DNA from: Lysinibacillus sphaericus OT4b.31
Lineage (GTDB): Bacteria > Bacillota > Bacilli > Bacillales_A > Planococcaceae
Assembly (NCBI RefSeq): GCF_000392615.1
Contig: NZ_KB933418.1
Span: 1-35,330, forward strand
DNA length: 35,330 nt
Reading direction: 5' to 3'
Both the position numbers and the translations under genes were made by a program. This document shows positions 15,947 through 23,927 of this stretch, one piece after another; positions within the stretch are counted from its first letter, which is position 1; each line of letters starts with the position of its first letter. The notes below the pieces were generated by a model, which was not told the DNA's origin, ran no database searches, and was given only the letters and a program-made list of their open reading frames with translations.

Positions 15947-15972
15947 AAGCTCATTTCTTGAGCAGTTTTTCT
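15947..15972 (+). terminator. Short hairpin, probable terminator
   Basis: GCTCA (15949-15953) pairs with TGAGC (15959-15963), followed by AGTTTTTC. It is 15 bases after the TerC stop codon. The stem is short but the T-run is good. Confidence 0.5.
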
Positions 15973-15979
15973 ATATTTT

Positions 15980-16140
15980 TCATGCCCCATTGTTTAATAG
16001 ATGTGTAGCGTAACTATGTCTTAATTGATGGCGATATATATCTTTATTAATTCCAGCACGACTGGAGATTCGTTTAATGATATACCTCATTTGCGCAATA
16101 CTCATACGATGTGGATTTCTTTCAGTAACAAACTTGGTAT
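15980..16140 (-). pseudogene. Second tyrosine recombinase remnant (internal deletion, abuts IS3)
   Basis: On the minus strand the sequence reads FVTERNPHRMSIAQMRYII, then KRISSRAGINKDIYRHQLRH, then SYATHLLNNGA, and stops (TGA 15980-15982). HQLRHSYATHLLNNG is the His-x-x-Arg block of XerC/D-type integrases. Just beyond, in another frame, MGHEKYRKTAQ resembles the last histidine block, so the stretch between the two blocks has been deleted. The N-terminal side ends at the terminus of the IS3 element (about 16140). It is not functional. It differs in sequence from the recombinase remnant at 1960-2454. Confidence 0.7.
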
Positions 16141-16163
16141 GTCAACACTAAACTGGACAAAAA

Positions 16164-17008
16164 TTATAAGGTCTGTTGCTTGAATTCCACTGGTGTTAAA
16201 TAGCCTAGTGTTCCATGAATTCGAATGTTATTGAACCAATGAACAGTATCATCAAGTTCAAGAGCGAGCTGTTCAAGAGTAGAGAAATGTGCTCCGTTAG
16301 CGAATTCGGTTTTAAATACCTTAAACATCGCCTCAGCCACGGCGTTATCATAAGGGCATCCCTTCATACTCAGGGATCGCTGGATTCCGAATGTTTCTAG
16401 GGCTTTTGAAATGAGCTTATTATCAAACTCTTTTCCTCGGTCTGTATGAAACATTTGAATGTCGTTCAAGTTACCTCTAATACTTACTAGCGCTTGATAA
16501 ACCAGCACTGCTGTCTTATTTGCACCAGCACTACGGCAATGATTTCACGATTGAAAAGGTCGACAAATAAGCATACATAATGCCATTTTGTTCCGACACG
16601 GACATATGTTAAATCACTCACGATGACAGTCAACGGCTCTTCTTGCTCAAATTGGCGCTGTAATTCATTTTTTATCGGCGCTTCATTACATGTTGATTTA
16701 TGCAGCTTATACTGTGCTACTGTATAGTTTGATACTAGTCCAAGACCTTTCATTAAACGACGAATTCGACGACGTGATACGTGTTTTGGCTCTGGTAATT
16801 TACTTAGTTCTTTCTTGATTTTACGCGTACCATAATTGTTACGGCTTTCTTTGAAAATACGAGTAATCTCTTTGGAAATCTCTTTATCTTCAGTTTTTAG
16901 CGCACGTTTGCCACAAACATCGGCATGATAGTAATACGTACTTTTCGGAATATCAAGGACGTCACACATTGCTGATACTGAATATTTGTGAGCGTTATTT
17001 CGAATCAC
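16164..17008 (-). pseudogene. IS3-family OrfB transposase, frameshifted
   Basis: The first part (17008-16487) has the HTH_21 region (SVSAMCDVLDIPKSTYYYH), NYGTRKIKKEL and RRIRRLMKGLGL, then the start of the DDE integrase core, LTVIVSDLTYVRVGTKWHY (first Asp). After NREII the reading goes out of frame. One base is missing near 16535-16537; restoring it would give an A-G-A-N-K-T-A-V-L-V-Y-Q join. The second part (16508-16164) carries MFHTDRGKEF (second Asp), YDNAVAEAMFKVFKTE (the Glu) and FNNIRIHGTLGYLTPVEF. All catalytic residues survive, but the protein is split. Confidence 0.85.
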
Positions 17009-17010
17009 AT

Positions 17011-17292
17011 CTATTTTCGTCCCATGATCAGCGCTGCTTGCTTTAAAATATCATTCTCCATCAGTAAACGTTGGTTTTCTTTGCGTAATCGAGCTAGTTC
17101 GTTATCTTCTTCAGAGCGATTATCTTTGGCAGCGAATGAACCGGTTTCTTGATGGTTTTTAATCCAACGGTCTAAAGCCGAAGGCGTTATATCGTAATCT
17201 CGGGCAATATCTGCACGAGATTTTCCATTTTCATAAAGTTTTACTAATTGCAATTTAAATTCAGATGTAAAAGTTCAACGTTGACGTGACAT
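17011..17292 (-). pseudogene. IS3-family OrfA, nonsense at codon 6
   Basis: ATG 17292-17290 has an AAGGAG site upstream and encodes MSRQR, then TGA (17277-17275), then TFTSEFKLQLVKLYENGKSR in the same frame, through the helix-turn-helix IARDYDITPSALDRWI to a leucine zipper (ELARLRKENQRLLMENDILK). The TGA replaces an arginine codon (CGA) in the usual R-R-x-F-T start. OrfA ends ALIMGRK followed by the AAAATAG region, where IS3 elements normally shift frame into OrfB. Confidence 0.8.
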
Positions 17293-17364
17293 AGTAGCAC
17301 GCTCCTTTAAATTGGTAGTCTAAGTGTACTAGCCCTTATTTTTTATGTCCAACTTAGTGTAGCC

Positions 17365-17956
17365 GATTCACATAAATGTTCCAATTGTTGCAGGAAGGAC
17401 ACTTCATAGTATCTATTAAAATATAATTTCGTATAATAACTCGTTTAGTTTAATCTATAAAATGACTTAAAGCCTTGTAGATATAGGGTTAGAAAGTTTA
17501 TGGTTTATTATTTGGAAATTATATGGTTTATGTCAAAGCTATGTCAATGAAAAAATGATTTCTCTTTATCCTAATACTTTTGTCATAGTTTTAAATTGGT
17601 GGGTGGTTTATTTGAATTATATATACTTTAAAATATGCGGGATAAAAGAACCTCTATAAAGTACATATTATGGTATAATAAATGCTGTATTTTTATAATA
17701 TAGAAATTTAAATTACTTTTTTAACGAATTGTATTAAAATGGTTTTGAATAAAAAGGAAATTTAGTTTGATAATAGCTCTTCACCAAAAGTTGTGGATGA
17801 CATTTGTTAAAAAGCATGACGACTTCGTGAGGATCAGAGTGAAAGCGCACAGTCGGAACGGAAATAAACCACACGCTTATGGTGATGATCCCTGATAATA
17901 ACATCATTTTAACAATTAATATGTTAGGGAAAATTAAGTTATAAAGGATGAAAATA
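17365..17956. other. Long AT-rich intergenic region upstream of the Mga-type regulator
   Basis: No supported gene. Nearest the IS, the minus strand could encode MKCPSCNNWNIYVNR, a zinc-ribbon-like start that may be another piece of the interrupted locus. From about 17774 to 17905 a GC-richer stretch (containing CTTCACCAAAAGTTGTGG) stands out from the AT-rich surroundings and resembles the terminus of an insertion sequence. I cannot assign it. The AAAGGA ribosome binding site of the regulator is at 17943-17948. Confidence 0.35.
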
Positions 17957-19450
17957 ATGCGTAATTTTTTTGTGGAGGATAATGGATTTGAAGTTAAGAT
18001 GCAATCAGATTTACAACGAAAAATGAAAGAAATACAATTTCTTTCAAATGAAAAAAGGTGGTATACATTCGAAGAGATATCGAATGCCATAGAAGCTACA
18101 GATAAAACAATTAGAAAAGATTTGAATTATATAAAAGATGTAATACCTGAAAATTGGAGTATTGAAATAAAAAAAGGGTATGGTGTTCAATTAATAATGC
18201 CTATCCATGCATCAGTAAATGAAGTGATTACGTTATTTTTTAGAAAATCTTTAACATTTCAGATTTTAAATAAGTTAATAGTGAACAATGAAACAACGGT
18301 AGTGAATATAGCTGAAGAACTGTTTGTTCAACCATATGTTGTCTCTAAAGCTTTAAAAAAAGTTGAAAGAGACTTAGCTCATTTTGGTTTAAAACTTGAA
18401 AGGAAACCGATTAAGATAGTAGGTGATAACTGGAGAGTAATCCATATGTTTACGAAATTATATTCAAAAGCTTACATGAGTACAGATTGGCCATTTTCAT
18501 TTGCCAAAGATGATATTTTTGATTTTTTAGAGAGAGTAGAAAATTCGATGGATATTGTTTTATATATAAGTTCTAGACGTAAATTTGCATATTTTTTAGC
18601 TATTTTACTATTAAGGAAACAACAAGGACATGAATTACAATGGATTAATGAATTTTCAAATCTTAATAGGGATACACCGCAGTACAATGAAATATCTTTA
18701 CATTTAGATCAGTTTGAAAGAGATCATAATATATCATTTTCTGACGCAGAAAAAATTACTATAACGATTGTTTTTAAATGTTTGGATTATATATATAAGT
18801 ATCCAGATAAAGAAAGAAAAAATGAAGTAAGCTTATTTTATGAAAGTAGTTTACCTGTGTATAATATCACAAGAGATTTTATATCTATGTTAGATAATAA
18901 ATTTGGTAATTGTTTTATTAAAGATGAGGAATTTATCTATTCAATTATTCTATACTTTAGGAAGAAAGTATATATTTTAAATTTGCTTTCTTATATTCCA
19001 GGTAATAAAAAAAACACTACATCTTCTTTGAAAAAACAACACTTTAAAACTTTTCTGAAAGTTAAGGACGTATATATAGATTGGGTACGAAAGCATAAAA
19101 TAACTAATCATGTACCAGATGAAGAAATTATTAATATTGTAATGTACATAGAAGCTTCTCGAATTTCTAATGAATTTAGACCCAAAAAAACTCTTATCAT
19201 TGCAGGAGAAGGAAGCGGCTGGGAAAAATATATTTCAGCGAAATTAAAGAATCAATTTGGAAATAAAATAGAATTTCCACCTCTTATTTCGACTAACTTA
19301 GCAGAAGAAAAAGAGTTGGAAGTAGATTATGATATAGATTTTATTATTTCTACTATACCGCTTAGAATAAAATCACATCTGGTCATACAAATCCAGCCTT
19401 TTGTAACAGAGCGGGATATTGATAATATAGGTAAATATATATATGAATAA
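17957..19450 (+). CDS. AtxA/Mga-family transcriptional regulator (HTH, PRD-like, EIIB-like domains)
   Basis: This encodes 497 residues from ATG 17957, eight bases after AAAGGA; ATG 17948 touches that site and ATG 17999 is an alternative. Residues about 30-75 form a first winged helix (WYTFEEISNAIEATDKTIRK DLNYIK by position), and about 100-150 a second Mga-type HTH (TTVVNIAEELFVQPYVVSKA, ending LERKPIKIVGD). Two helical regions of PRD type (about 165-390) follow. The last 85 residues look like a PTS EIIB fold (KKTLIIAGEGSGWEKYISAK, ending VTERDIDNIGKYIY). Length and architecture match AtxA, AcpA and Mga, global regulators whose PRDs can be phosphorylated by the PTS. Histidines that could serve in the PRDs are few. 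It is flanked by long non-coding regions and ends at a terminator (19499), so it is monocistronic. Target genes are unknown. Confidence 0.85.
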   Translation: MRNFFVEDNGFEVKMQSDLQRKMKEIQFLSNEKRWYTFEEISNAIEATDKTIRKDLNYIKDVIPENWSIEIKKGYGVQLIMPIHASVNEVITLFFRKSLTFQILNKLIVNNETTVVNIAEELFVQPYVVSKALKKVERDLAHFGLKLERKPIKIVGDNWRVIHMFTKLYSKAYMSTDWPFSFAKDDIFDFLERVENSMDIVLYISSRRKFAYFLAILLLRKQQGHELQWINEFSNLNRDTPQYNEISLHLDQFERDHNISFSDAEKITITIVFKCLDYIYKYPDKERKNEVSLFYESSLPVYNITRDFISMLDNKFGNCFIKDEEFIYSIILYFRKKVYILNLLSYIPGNKKNTTSSLKKQHFKTFLKVKDVYIDWVRKHKITNHVPDEEIINIVMYIEASRISNEFRPKKTLIIAGEGSGWEKYISAKLKNQFGNKIEFPPLISTNLAEEKELEVDYDIDFIISTIPLRIKSHLVIQIQPFVTERDIDNIGKYIYE

Positions 19451-19498
19451 GTGACATTACAACCATCGGATTATGCTTATGTTAGACATATAAACCCC

Positions 19499-19536
19499 AA
19501 ATCTGTTCATCTGTTCTTGATGAGCGGATTTTTCAT
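19499..19536 (+). terminator. Intrinsic terminator of the regulator gene
   Basis: A 13-bp stem including G-T pairs (AAATCTGTTCATC 19499-19511 with GATGAGCGGATTT 19519-19531) is followed by TTCAT. It lies about 50 bases after the regulator stop codon. Confidence 0.65.
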
Positions 19537-19560
19537 AACATTAACTTTTTAAATAGAAAC

Positions 19561-19664
19561 TTGTTGTCATGTAAAAATTCGAAATTCCCTAACCAGTTCT
19601 CTTTAAGACCTTATTCCGTTAAATGGCCCTTTAACGGAACAACTTATTGTCACTCAACAGTTCG
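19561..19664. repeat. Two related 21-bp segments flanking a perfect inverted repeat
   Basis: Segments starting TTGTTGTCATG (19561) and TTATTGTCACT (19644) agree at 15 of 21 positions and both end TTCG. Between them, CCGTTAAA (19616-19623) and TTTAACGG (19630-19637) form a perfect 8-bp inverted repeat around a six-base loop. There is no open frame. Together with the tandem units 90 bp further on, this suggests a protein-binding region. Confidence 0.45.
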
Positions 19665-19754
19665 TTAATCGATCTTTCAATTCAGATGTTCTTTTCGTTT
19701 TCACTATAAAAATACCCTTTTAGATTACTAAACCAAAGGGGAAAACGGTCAAAC

Positions 19755-19864
19755 CTTGTTTTAATCCACAATAACGTATTCGAACTTTTTTATAAACGTC
19801 GCGACTTTGTTTTAAACATCGCAACATTTTTATAAACTTCGTGACTTATTTCTAAGCTACAACC
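19755..19864. repeat. Tandem degenerate 20-bp direct repeats (iteron-like)
   Basis: Four consecutive 20-base units start at 19785, 19805, 19825 and 19845. They share a frame of C-T-T-T-x-T-T-T-A-A-A-C-x-T-C-G-C-x-A-C: CTTTTTTATAAACGTCGCGA, CTTTGTTTTAAACATCGCAA, CATTTTTATAAACTTCGTGA and a weaker fourth. A fifth related unit begins at 19755. Such phased arrays occur as plasmid replication iterons and as transposase-binding sites at the ends of Tn7-like elements. No replication or transposase gene is seen nearby. Confidence 0.6.
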
Positions 19865-19885
19865 GAAATTTTAAATTTTTATTCA

Positions 19886-19993
19886 ATGAGACTATACAAG
19901 ATCAGTCATGTATTAGAGTGTGATGATATAGAGAAAGATGTTGATAGTTTATTAAATATTCCGAAAGGTTGTTTTGTAAACGAATTTAAATAA
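19886..19993 (+). other. Short ORF (35 aa), coding status uncertain
   Basis: ATG 19886 opens MRLYKISHVLECDDIEKDV, then DSLLNIPKGCFVNEFK, and TAA. It has no ribosome binding site, and the residues look like the C-terminal part of a larger protein. It may be a truncated gene next to the repeat array. Family not recognised. Confidence 0.25.
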
Positions 19994-20041
19994 TGTGTAT
20001 TATATTCTGTGGCAATTATGTTGTTGAGCTAAAAATGTTGA

Positions 20042-20093
20042 TTACCTCATTGTCAGAATGAAATTTAAAATAATCCCTTTCCCAATGAGGTAA
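20042..20093. repeat. Perfect 11-bp inverted repeat with 30-bp spacer
   Basis: TTACCTCATTG (20042-20052) and CAATGAGGTAA (20083-20093) are exact complements. They are not followed by a T-run, so they are not a classical terminator. The repeat lies in the non-coding region between the tandem repeats and the XRE remnant. Confidence 0.45.
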
Positions 20094-20214
20094 CACCCTG
20101 AAGGTTTAACTGTCTGAATACTACCAAGGGGTGGAATAAATCATGTTCTTGAGTTGAATGAATATGGTGAATATCGTTGAATGTATTGGAAGTTGCAAAA
20201 AATAATGATTAATG

Positions 20215-20249
20215 CCAGCAAACGTGTTAAAACTTTGCTGGGATTTTTT
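20215..20249 (+). terminator. Intrinsic terminator
   Basis: CCAGCAAA (20215-20222) pairs with TTTGCTGG (20234-20241) and is followed by GATTTTTT. It is oriented for plus-strand transcripts entering the XRE/DGQHR locus and lies 16 bases beyond the end of the minus-strand XRE remnant. Confidence 0.6.
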
Positions 20250-20264
20250 GGTTTCATTAAGCAG

Positions 20265-20609
20265 CTAGTTATCTAGTGCTTTTAAAATTTCATCGACCAC
20301 TTTTAATACCATTTTTATTTCTGTTTCAGATCTGTTAATTAGTCTTCCGTTTAAAATTTTTAAAAGTTCGTCATTTCTAAAGTGTTGTTCTGGATTTGAT
20401 ATTTCATTGAATAATAAAATTGTATATGGTGACACTTCAAGACCAAGTGCTAATTTTTCAAGGGTTTGGAGTTTAATATTCTTTTCCCCTCGCTCAATAC
20501 GAGCCAAATAAGATATTTCTAAATTGCATCTTTCAGCAAATTCTTCTCGTGTTAACCCTTTAAGATTTCGTAATTCTCTTACATTATCTCCTACTAATTC
20601 CCTTCACAT
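20265..20609 (-). pseudogene. XRE-family HTH regulator with a stop at codon 2
   Basis: The minus strand from ATG 20609-20607 is preceded by a near-ideal GAGGTGATA site, but the second codon is TGA (20606-20604). Beyond it the frame is open for 112 codons: RELVGDNVRELRNLKGLTRE, the helix-turn-helix EFAERCNLEISYLARIERGE, then LQTLEKLALGLEVSPYTIL and an acidic helical tail. This is a standard Cro/C1-type repressor of 114 codons. No ATG, GTG or TTG codon occurs in frame until a TTG inside the recognition helix. A CGA (Arg) to TGA change would explain the lesion. It is transcribed divergently from the DGQHR gene remnant and presumably once repressed it. Sequencing error or rare stop readthrough would change this call. 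Confidence 0.7.
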
Positions 20610-20736
20610 TATCACCTCAATTTTAGACTATGTGAGGCTTTGAAACTCATGAAGGGACATTAAACACCAAAATGTTTGATTTTAGTCTCCAAAGACTTAA
20701 TATACTTTAATGTAATTTAACGAGGAATAATACAAG

Positions 20737-21724
20737 ATGAATAATTCATTAAGTTCAAATATTGCTATTGAGAATGTTATACAATCAAAAACGAGAGGGC
20801 GTGTAACTTATCAAGGTGCTGTTTCGTCTCAAATCGCAGTCAATTTTGCATATTCAAAGCTATATAATGACCCGTCTGGCAAAGGATATCAGCGCCCCAA
20901 TAGCAAAAAACGCTGCGCTGATTTTGCAAATTATCTTTCACAGGGAGAAAGCTCTTTATATACGCCGATACTTTTAAATGCGAGTGGAAACTGGGAATTT
21001 CAAGCTTATGATAGGTCGCGTCCTTCATTTGGCAGATTAATTTGTAGGAACAAGGCTACATTAATGGACGGACAGCATCGATTAGGGGGGATTAAGCAAT
21101 ATATTGAGGAGACAGGTACGACATTGAATGTCCCATTTTTAGCATTTCATTACTTTGATGAAGATGAGGAAATCCGACTTTTTGATGTGATAAACACGAA
21201 AGCAAAAGGAATTGGCACTTCATTAAGTCGTTATTTAAACCGGGAAAGTGATGATTTGAGTTGGGTGGCTACTAATTTAATATTAAAACCAGAAAGTCCA
21301 TTCTTTACTAAAGGAACATTAATCGGGATTCGAAGTAAGGAACGAAATATTACTTTACAGAATTTGTATAATATTGTTTGTTTGCTAACAAAGAAATGTG
21401 ACTTAGCAAAGCTTTCTAAAGAAAAGAAGCTTAACTTGACGTTATTTTAATTTAATCAAGGAATTATTCCCGGACGAATGGGAAGACAATAAGCTTTATC
21501 GTATGACATATGTTACTTGTTTAAATGCTTTATCGATAGCAGGGAATATTATTATTAATGATAATTATTTAAAGAAATCACAGCAACCTGATTCAGTAAA
21601 AATCGCAAATATGATGACGCATTTAAGTAATATTGATTGGCTTGCAATAGGGGATTTGAAATATCTGAAGGGAATTGGTGGATCAAAAATGCTAGCTGAA
21701 GATATTTTGAATTGTGTTAAATAA
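20737..21724 (+). pseudogene. DGQHR-domain (DndB-like) protein, frameshifted
   Basis: ATG 20737 follows AGGAA-type spacing. The first frame (to 21450) encodes 237 residues, including LICRNKATLMDGQHRLGGIK (the DGQHR motif at residues 111-115), then VPFLAFHYFDEDEEIRLFDV and INTKAKGIGTSLSRYL. After LNLTLF it stops. The next frame continues without overlap as NLIKELFPDEWEDNKLYRM, then TYVTCLNALSIAGNIII, to KMLAEDILNCVK at 21724. One base is gained or lost near 21435-21447. DGQHR proteins include DndB, the regulator of phosphorothioate DNA modification, and relatives on mobile elements. No dndCDE genes are visible here. It probably belonged to a small mobile or defence-linked module with the divergent XRE gene. 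Confidence 0.75.
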
Positions 21725-21835
21725 TATATAATTTAAAAATGTCTGCTTGTAATGAAAAAAATTAGCTGTAACTAACATGAATTAATGTTAATGAACTTAC
21801 TTGTTCTGAACATACTCATTTCCATCCTCCAAATG

Positions 21836-21888
21836 AAACGCCCTGTAAAAGTTAGACCACAAAATCTAACTTTTGCGGGGCGTTTTAT
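21836..21888. terminator. Long hairpin (21 bp stem), bidirectional terminator or IS end
   Basis: The left arm 21836-21856 (AAACGCCC...AAAAGTTAGA) and right arm 21865-21885 (TCTAACTTTT...GGGCGTTT) pair over 21 positions, with two G-T wobbles and an eight-base loop, followed by TTAT. It is much longer than a usual terminator. Similar hairpins occur at the ends of some insertion elements, which I cannot verify. The rest of 21725-22153 contains no supported gene. Confidence 0.5.
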
Positions 21889-22153
21889 GTCCAAATTTTT
21901 TCTGATGAAGATTGGCATTTTCACGTATCTAATCCTTGTCATATTTTATTGTTTCGCTGTGCTCCTACTGTCCACCTGTCCAAACTGTTTATTTCGAAAT
22001 TTAAAATAACTAATTTATTAAATATAATAAGTGTACTTTTTATTATATGTAAATATTTTAATGGTAGGTTGTTAACAGTATTTTTTAATATGTTCAGGAT
22101 TCAATTTTTATAAGAAAATATACCTATAGAATATAAAGGCAGGGAGAGATAGG

Positions 22154-22375
22154 ATGGATTTTTTTCATGTAACACTTCAAAAAATTACGGACAATCGGTA
22201 TTTAATTGCGATTCGTAATTCATTTACTATGTTAATCCCTTTGATATTAGTAGGTTCGATGGCTAGTTTAATAAATAACTTTCCAATTATGGGGATACAG
22301 AATTTAATTAATGAAACGTTTTTAGGACAGCTGTTAAAAAGTGTAAATGGGACCATTTGGAACGCTTCTATTTAG
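22154..22375 (+). pseudogene. PTS EIIC (lactose/cellobiose type) N-terminal fragment
   Basis: ATG 22154 follows AGGGAGAGATAGG. Its 73 residues begin MDFFHVTLQKITDNRYLIAI and include IRNSFTMLIPLILVGSMASL, the conserved start of CelB/LacE-type permeases (H/Y-L-x-A-I-R-x-x-F, then P-L-x-L-x-G-S). It ends NGTIWNASI followed by TAG, whereas intact EIIC proteins have about 430 residues. The remaining 80% is missing and the next gene converges only 29 bases later. The ribosome binding site and upstream region look intact, so a short membrane peptide could still be made. Confidence 0.7.
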
Positions 22376-22403
22376 CTAATTACATAGATAATTTGTTAAA
22401 TTT

Positions 22404-23555
22404 TTATTCGTTATTTTTATTCTTCAAAAGTTCAATCCACTTAGGATATACCTTTTGAAAAGTTTCTATTAAACTCGGATCGAATTGAGTACCTGCCCCT
22501 TCAATAATCCGTTTATAAGCTTCTTCTGCGGACAGTGCATTACGGTAAGACCTTGTAGATGTCATTGCATCAAACGCATCGGCAATAGAAACAATTCTTG
22601 CATTTAAAGGAATTTCATGACCTTTTAATCCGTCTGGATAACCACTTCCATCCCATTTCTCATGATGAGAACGTATTATAGACCGATGTTTATGAATAAA
22701 AGGAGGAGTAAATGAAAGATTATTCAATAATTTTGCGCCAAGAAGACTGTGTTTTTTAATAACACTATATTCTTCATTTGTAAGATGAGAATCTTTATTT
22801 AGAATTTCATCGGGTATTCCTATTTTCCCAACATCATGTAATAAACAAGCGAGATAGAAATTTTCCAAATCTTTTTTTGTATATATTCGGCTTTCTTCAG
22901 CAAGAATTGTTGCATATTCGGCAACTCGTTCACTATGACCTTTTGTATACGGATCCTTTAGCTCTAATATTTCCATCATTAATAAAATGTTATCCTTAAT
23001 TCGTATTTCATATTCTGATTTAAATGTTCTAACTAAAAATTTTAGAGTGAACAAGATTAATATAGAAACAAGTACAGCTGTATTAAATGCGAAAATTAAC
23101 TCATCTAGATAATAAGCTGGGTAGAAATAAAATAGTATAAGATATTTTAGTAAAACAAAGAAAGAAAGAATACAAAGGAACGAGATACTTAAAAACATAG
23201 GTGAAAATATAATCATGAAGGAATCAATATAGGATGCGATGATGAACTTTTCAAAATCATCAATAAGGACAATATCGTGTACGATCCTATAGATGATATA
23301 GAGTACAAGAAATACGTATTTTAAGTATTTTTGTTTTTTTATTAAGTATGTATTTATCAATAGGAAAGTCGAAAATAATAAGAGGAAAATTAGGAATTCT
23401 AGTATAGTTATTTTTAACGAGAGTATAGTATTAAAGATTATTAAATCATAGAAAATATGAGCTGATAAAAGTATATATAATACAATTATAAATAACGCAC
23501 TTATCAATAATTTAGTTGATGCAATTTTATTAAAATTAATTTTCTTTGTACTCAT
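22404..23555 (-). CDS. Membrane HD-GYP domain phosphodiesterase (cyclic dinucleotide turnover)
   Basis: This encodes 383 residues from ATG 23555-23553, with AGGTG seven bases upstream; the in-frame GTG at 23564 overlaps that site. The N-terminal 190 residues hold about six hydrophobic helices (for example LLISALFIIVLYILLSA and FLSISFLCILSFFVLL) with very short loops. Residues about 200-375 are a complete HD-GYP domain: HSERVAEYA, the HD of LACLLHDVGKIGIP, HSLLGAKLL, IIRSHHEKWDGSGYPDGLKG (HHExxDGxGYP, the GYP motif), and IVSIADAFDAMTSTRSYR. Family members hydrolyse cyclic di-GMP (some cGAMP) with a two-iron centre. The ligands sensed by the membrane part are unknown. It is divergently placed from comFB, whose product family binds cyclic dinucleotides. 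Confidence 0.9.
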   Translation of the reverse strand: MSTKKINFNKIASTKLLISALFIIVLYILLSAHIFYDLIIFNTILSLKITILEFLIFLLLFSTFLLINTYLIKKQKYLKYVFLVLYIIYRIVHDIVLIDDFEKFIIASYIDSFMIIFSPMFLSISFLCILSFFVLLKYLILFYFYPAYYLDELIFAFNTAVLVSILILFTLKFLVRTFKSEYEIRIKDNILLMMEILELKDPYTKGHSERVAEYATILAEESRIYTKKDLENFYLACLLHDVGKIGIPDEILNKDSHLTNEEYSVIKKHSLLGAKLLNNLSFTPPFIHKHRSIIRSHHEKWDGSGYPDGLKGHEIPLNARIVSIADAFDAMTSTRSYRNALSAEEAYKRIIEGAGTQFDPSLIETFQKVYPKWIELLKNKNNE

Positions 23556-23653
23556 GATTATCACCTATTAAATCGAATATTTTATACCCATTACTATAAG
23601 ATTATTCACTTCATCATTTTTTGATAGAAGTGTTATTAATTATTTTATATTTA

Positions 23654-23762
23654 AGTGGCTCGTGGTTTATTATTATTTTTCATGAGCTACTGTATAATTT
23701 ATCATAAGAGTGAAAAGTTATACCTATTAAATTGTACCTAATAGTAGGTACAATTTAATAGG
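23654..23762. repeat. Two hairpins, one a perfect 17-bp inverted repeat
   Basis: CCTATTAAATTGTACCT (23723-23739) and its exact complement (23746-23762) flank a six-base loop. A second hairpin, AGTGGCTCGTG (23654-23664) with CATGAGCTACT (23681-23691), pairs over 11 positions with two wobbles. Neither is followed by a clear T-run. They lie in the roughly 370-base gap between the HD-GYP gene and comFB, so they could be a cruciform-type operator or the remains of a small transposable repeat. The rest of the gap shows no gene. Confidence 0.5.
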
Positions 23763-23927
23763 ATGATTTTCGTATAATTCGATATAATTTTACTTAGAAG
23801 ATTACCTATCTCCCGGTGAATGAATGAAGCCAGTTGGCTAGAAATTCTTGAGCAAGGCTTTGTTAACACTATTATCGTTTCAGGAATAGTAAAACAATAA
23901 AATATAAAATGAGGTGAAGGTTTGAAT

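Larger units (their letters stand above)
16141..17364 (-). mobile_element. Degenerate IS3-family insertion sequence
   Basis: An element of about 1.2 kb is bounded by imperfect terminal inverted repeats: ACACTAAACTGGACA at 16145-16159 and its complement-type match TGTCCAACTTAGTGT at 17346-17360 (two differences). It encodes OrfA and OrfB on the minus strand in the usual overlapping order. OrfA has a nonsense codon and OrfB a frameshift, so it cannot transpose by itself. I saw no clear short target duplication at the ends. The left end abuts a tyrosine recombinase remnant. Confidence 0.88.

Noticed and set aside
17734..18090. 118-residue minus-strand ORF overlapping the start of the AtxA/Mga-type gene
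   Set aside because: Cys/Phe/Ile-rich antisense frame with no start signals; the plus-strand regulator is clearly the real gene.
21785..22009. Plus-strand 74-residue hydrophobic ORF
   Set aside because: It spans the long hairpin at 21836-21888 and has no ribosome binding site, so it is read-through of a non-coding structure.
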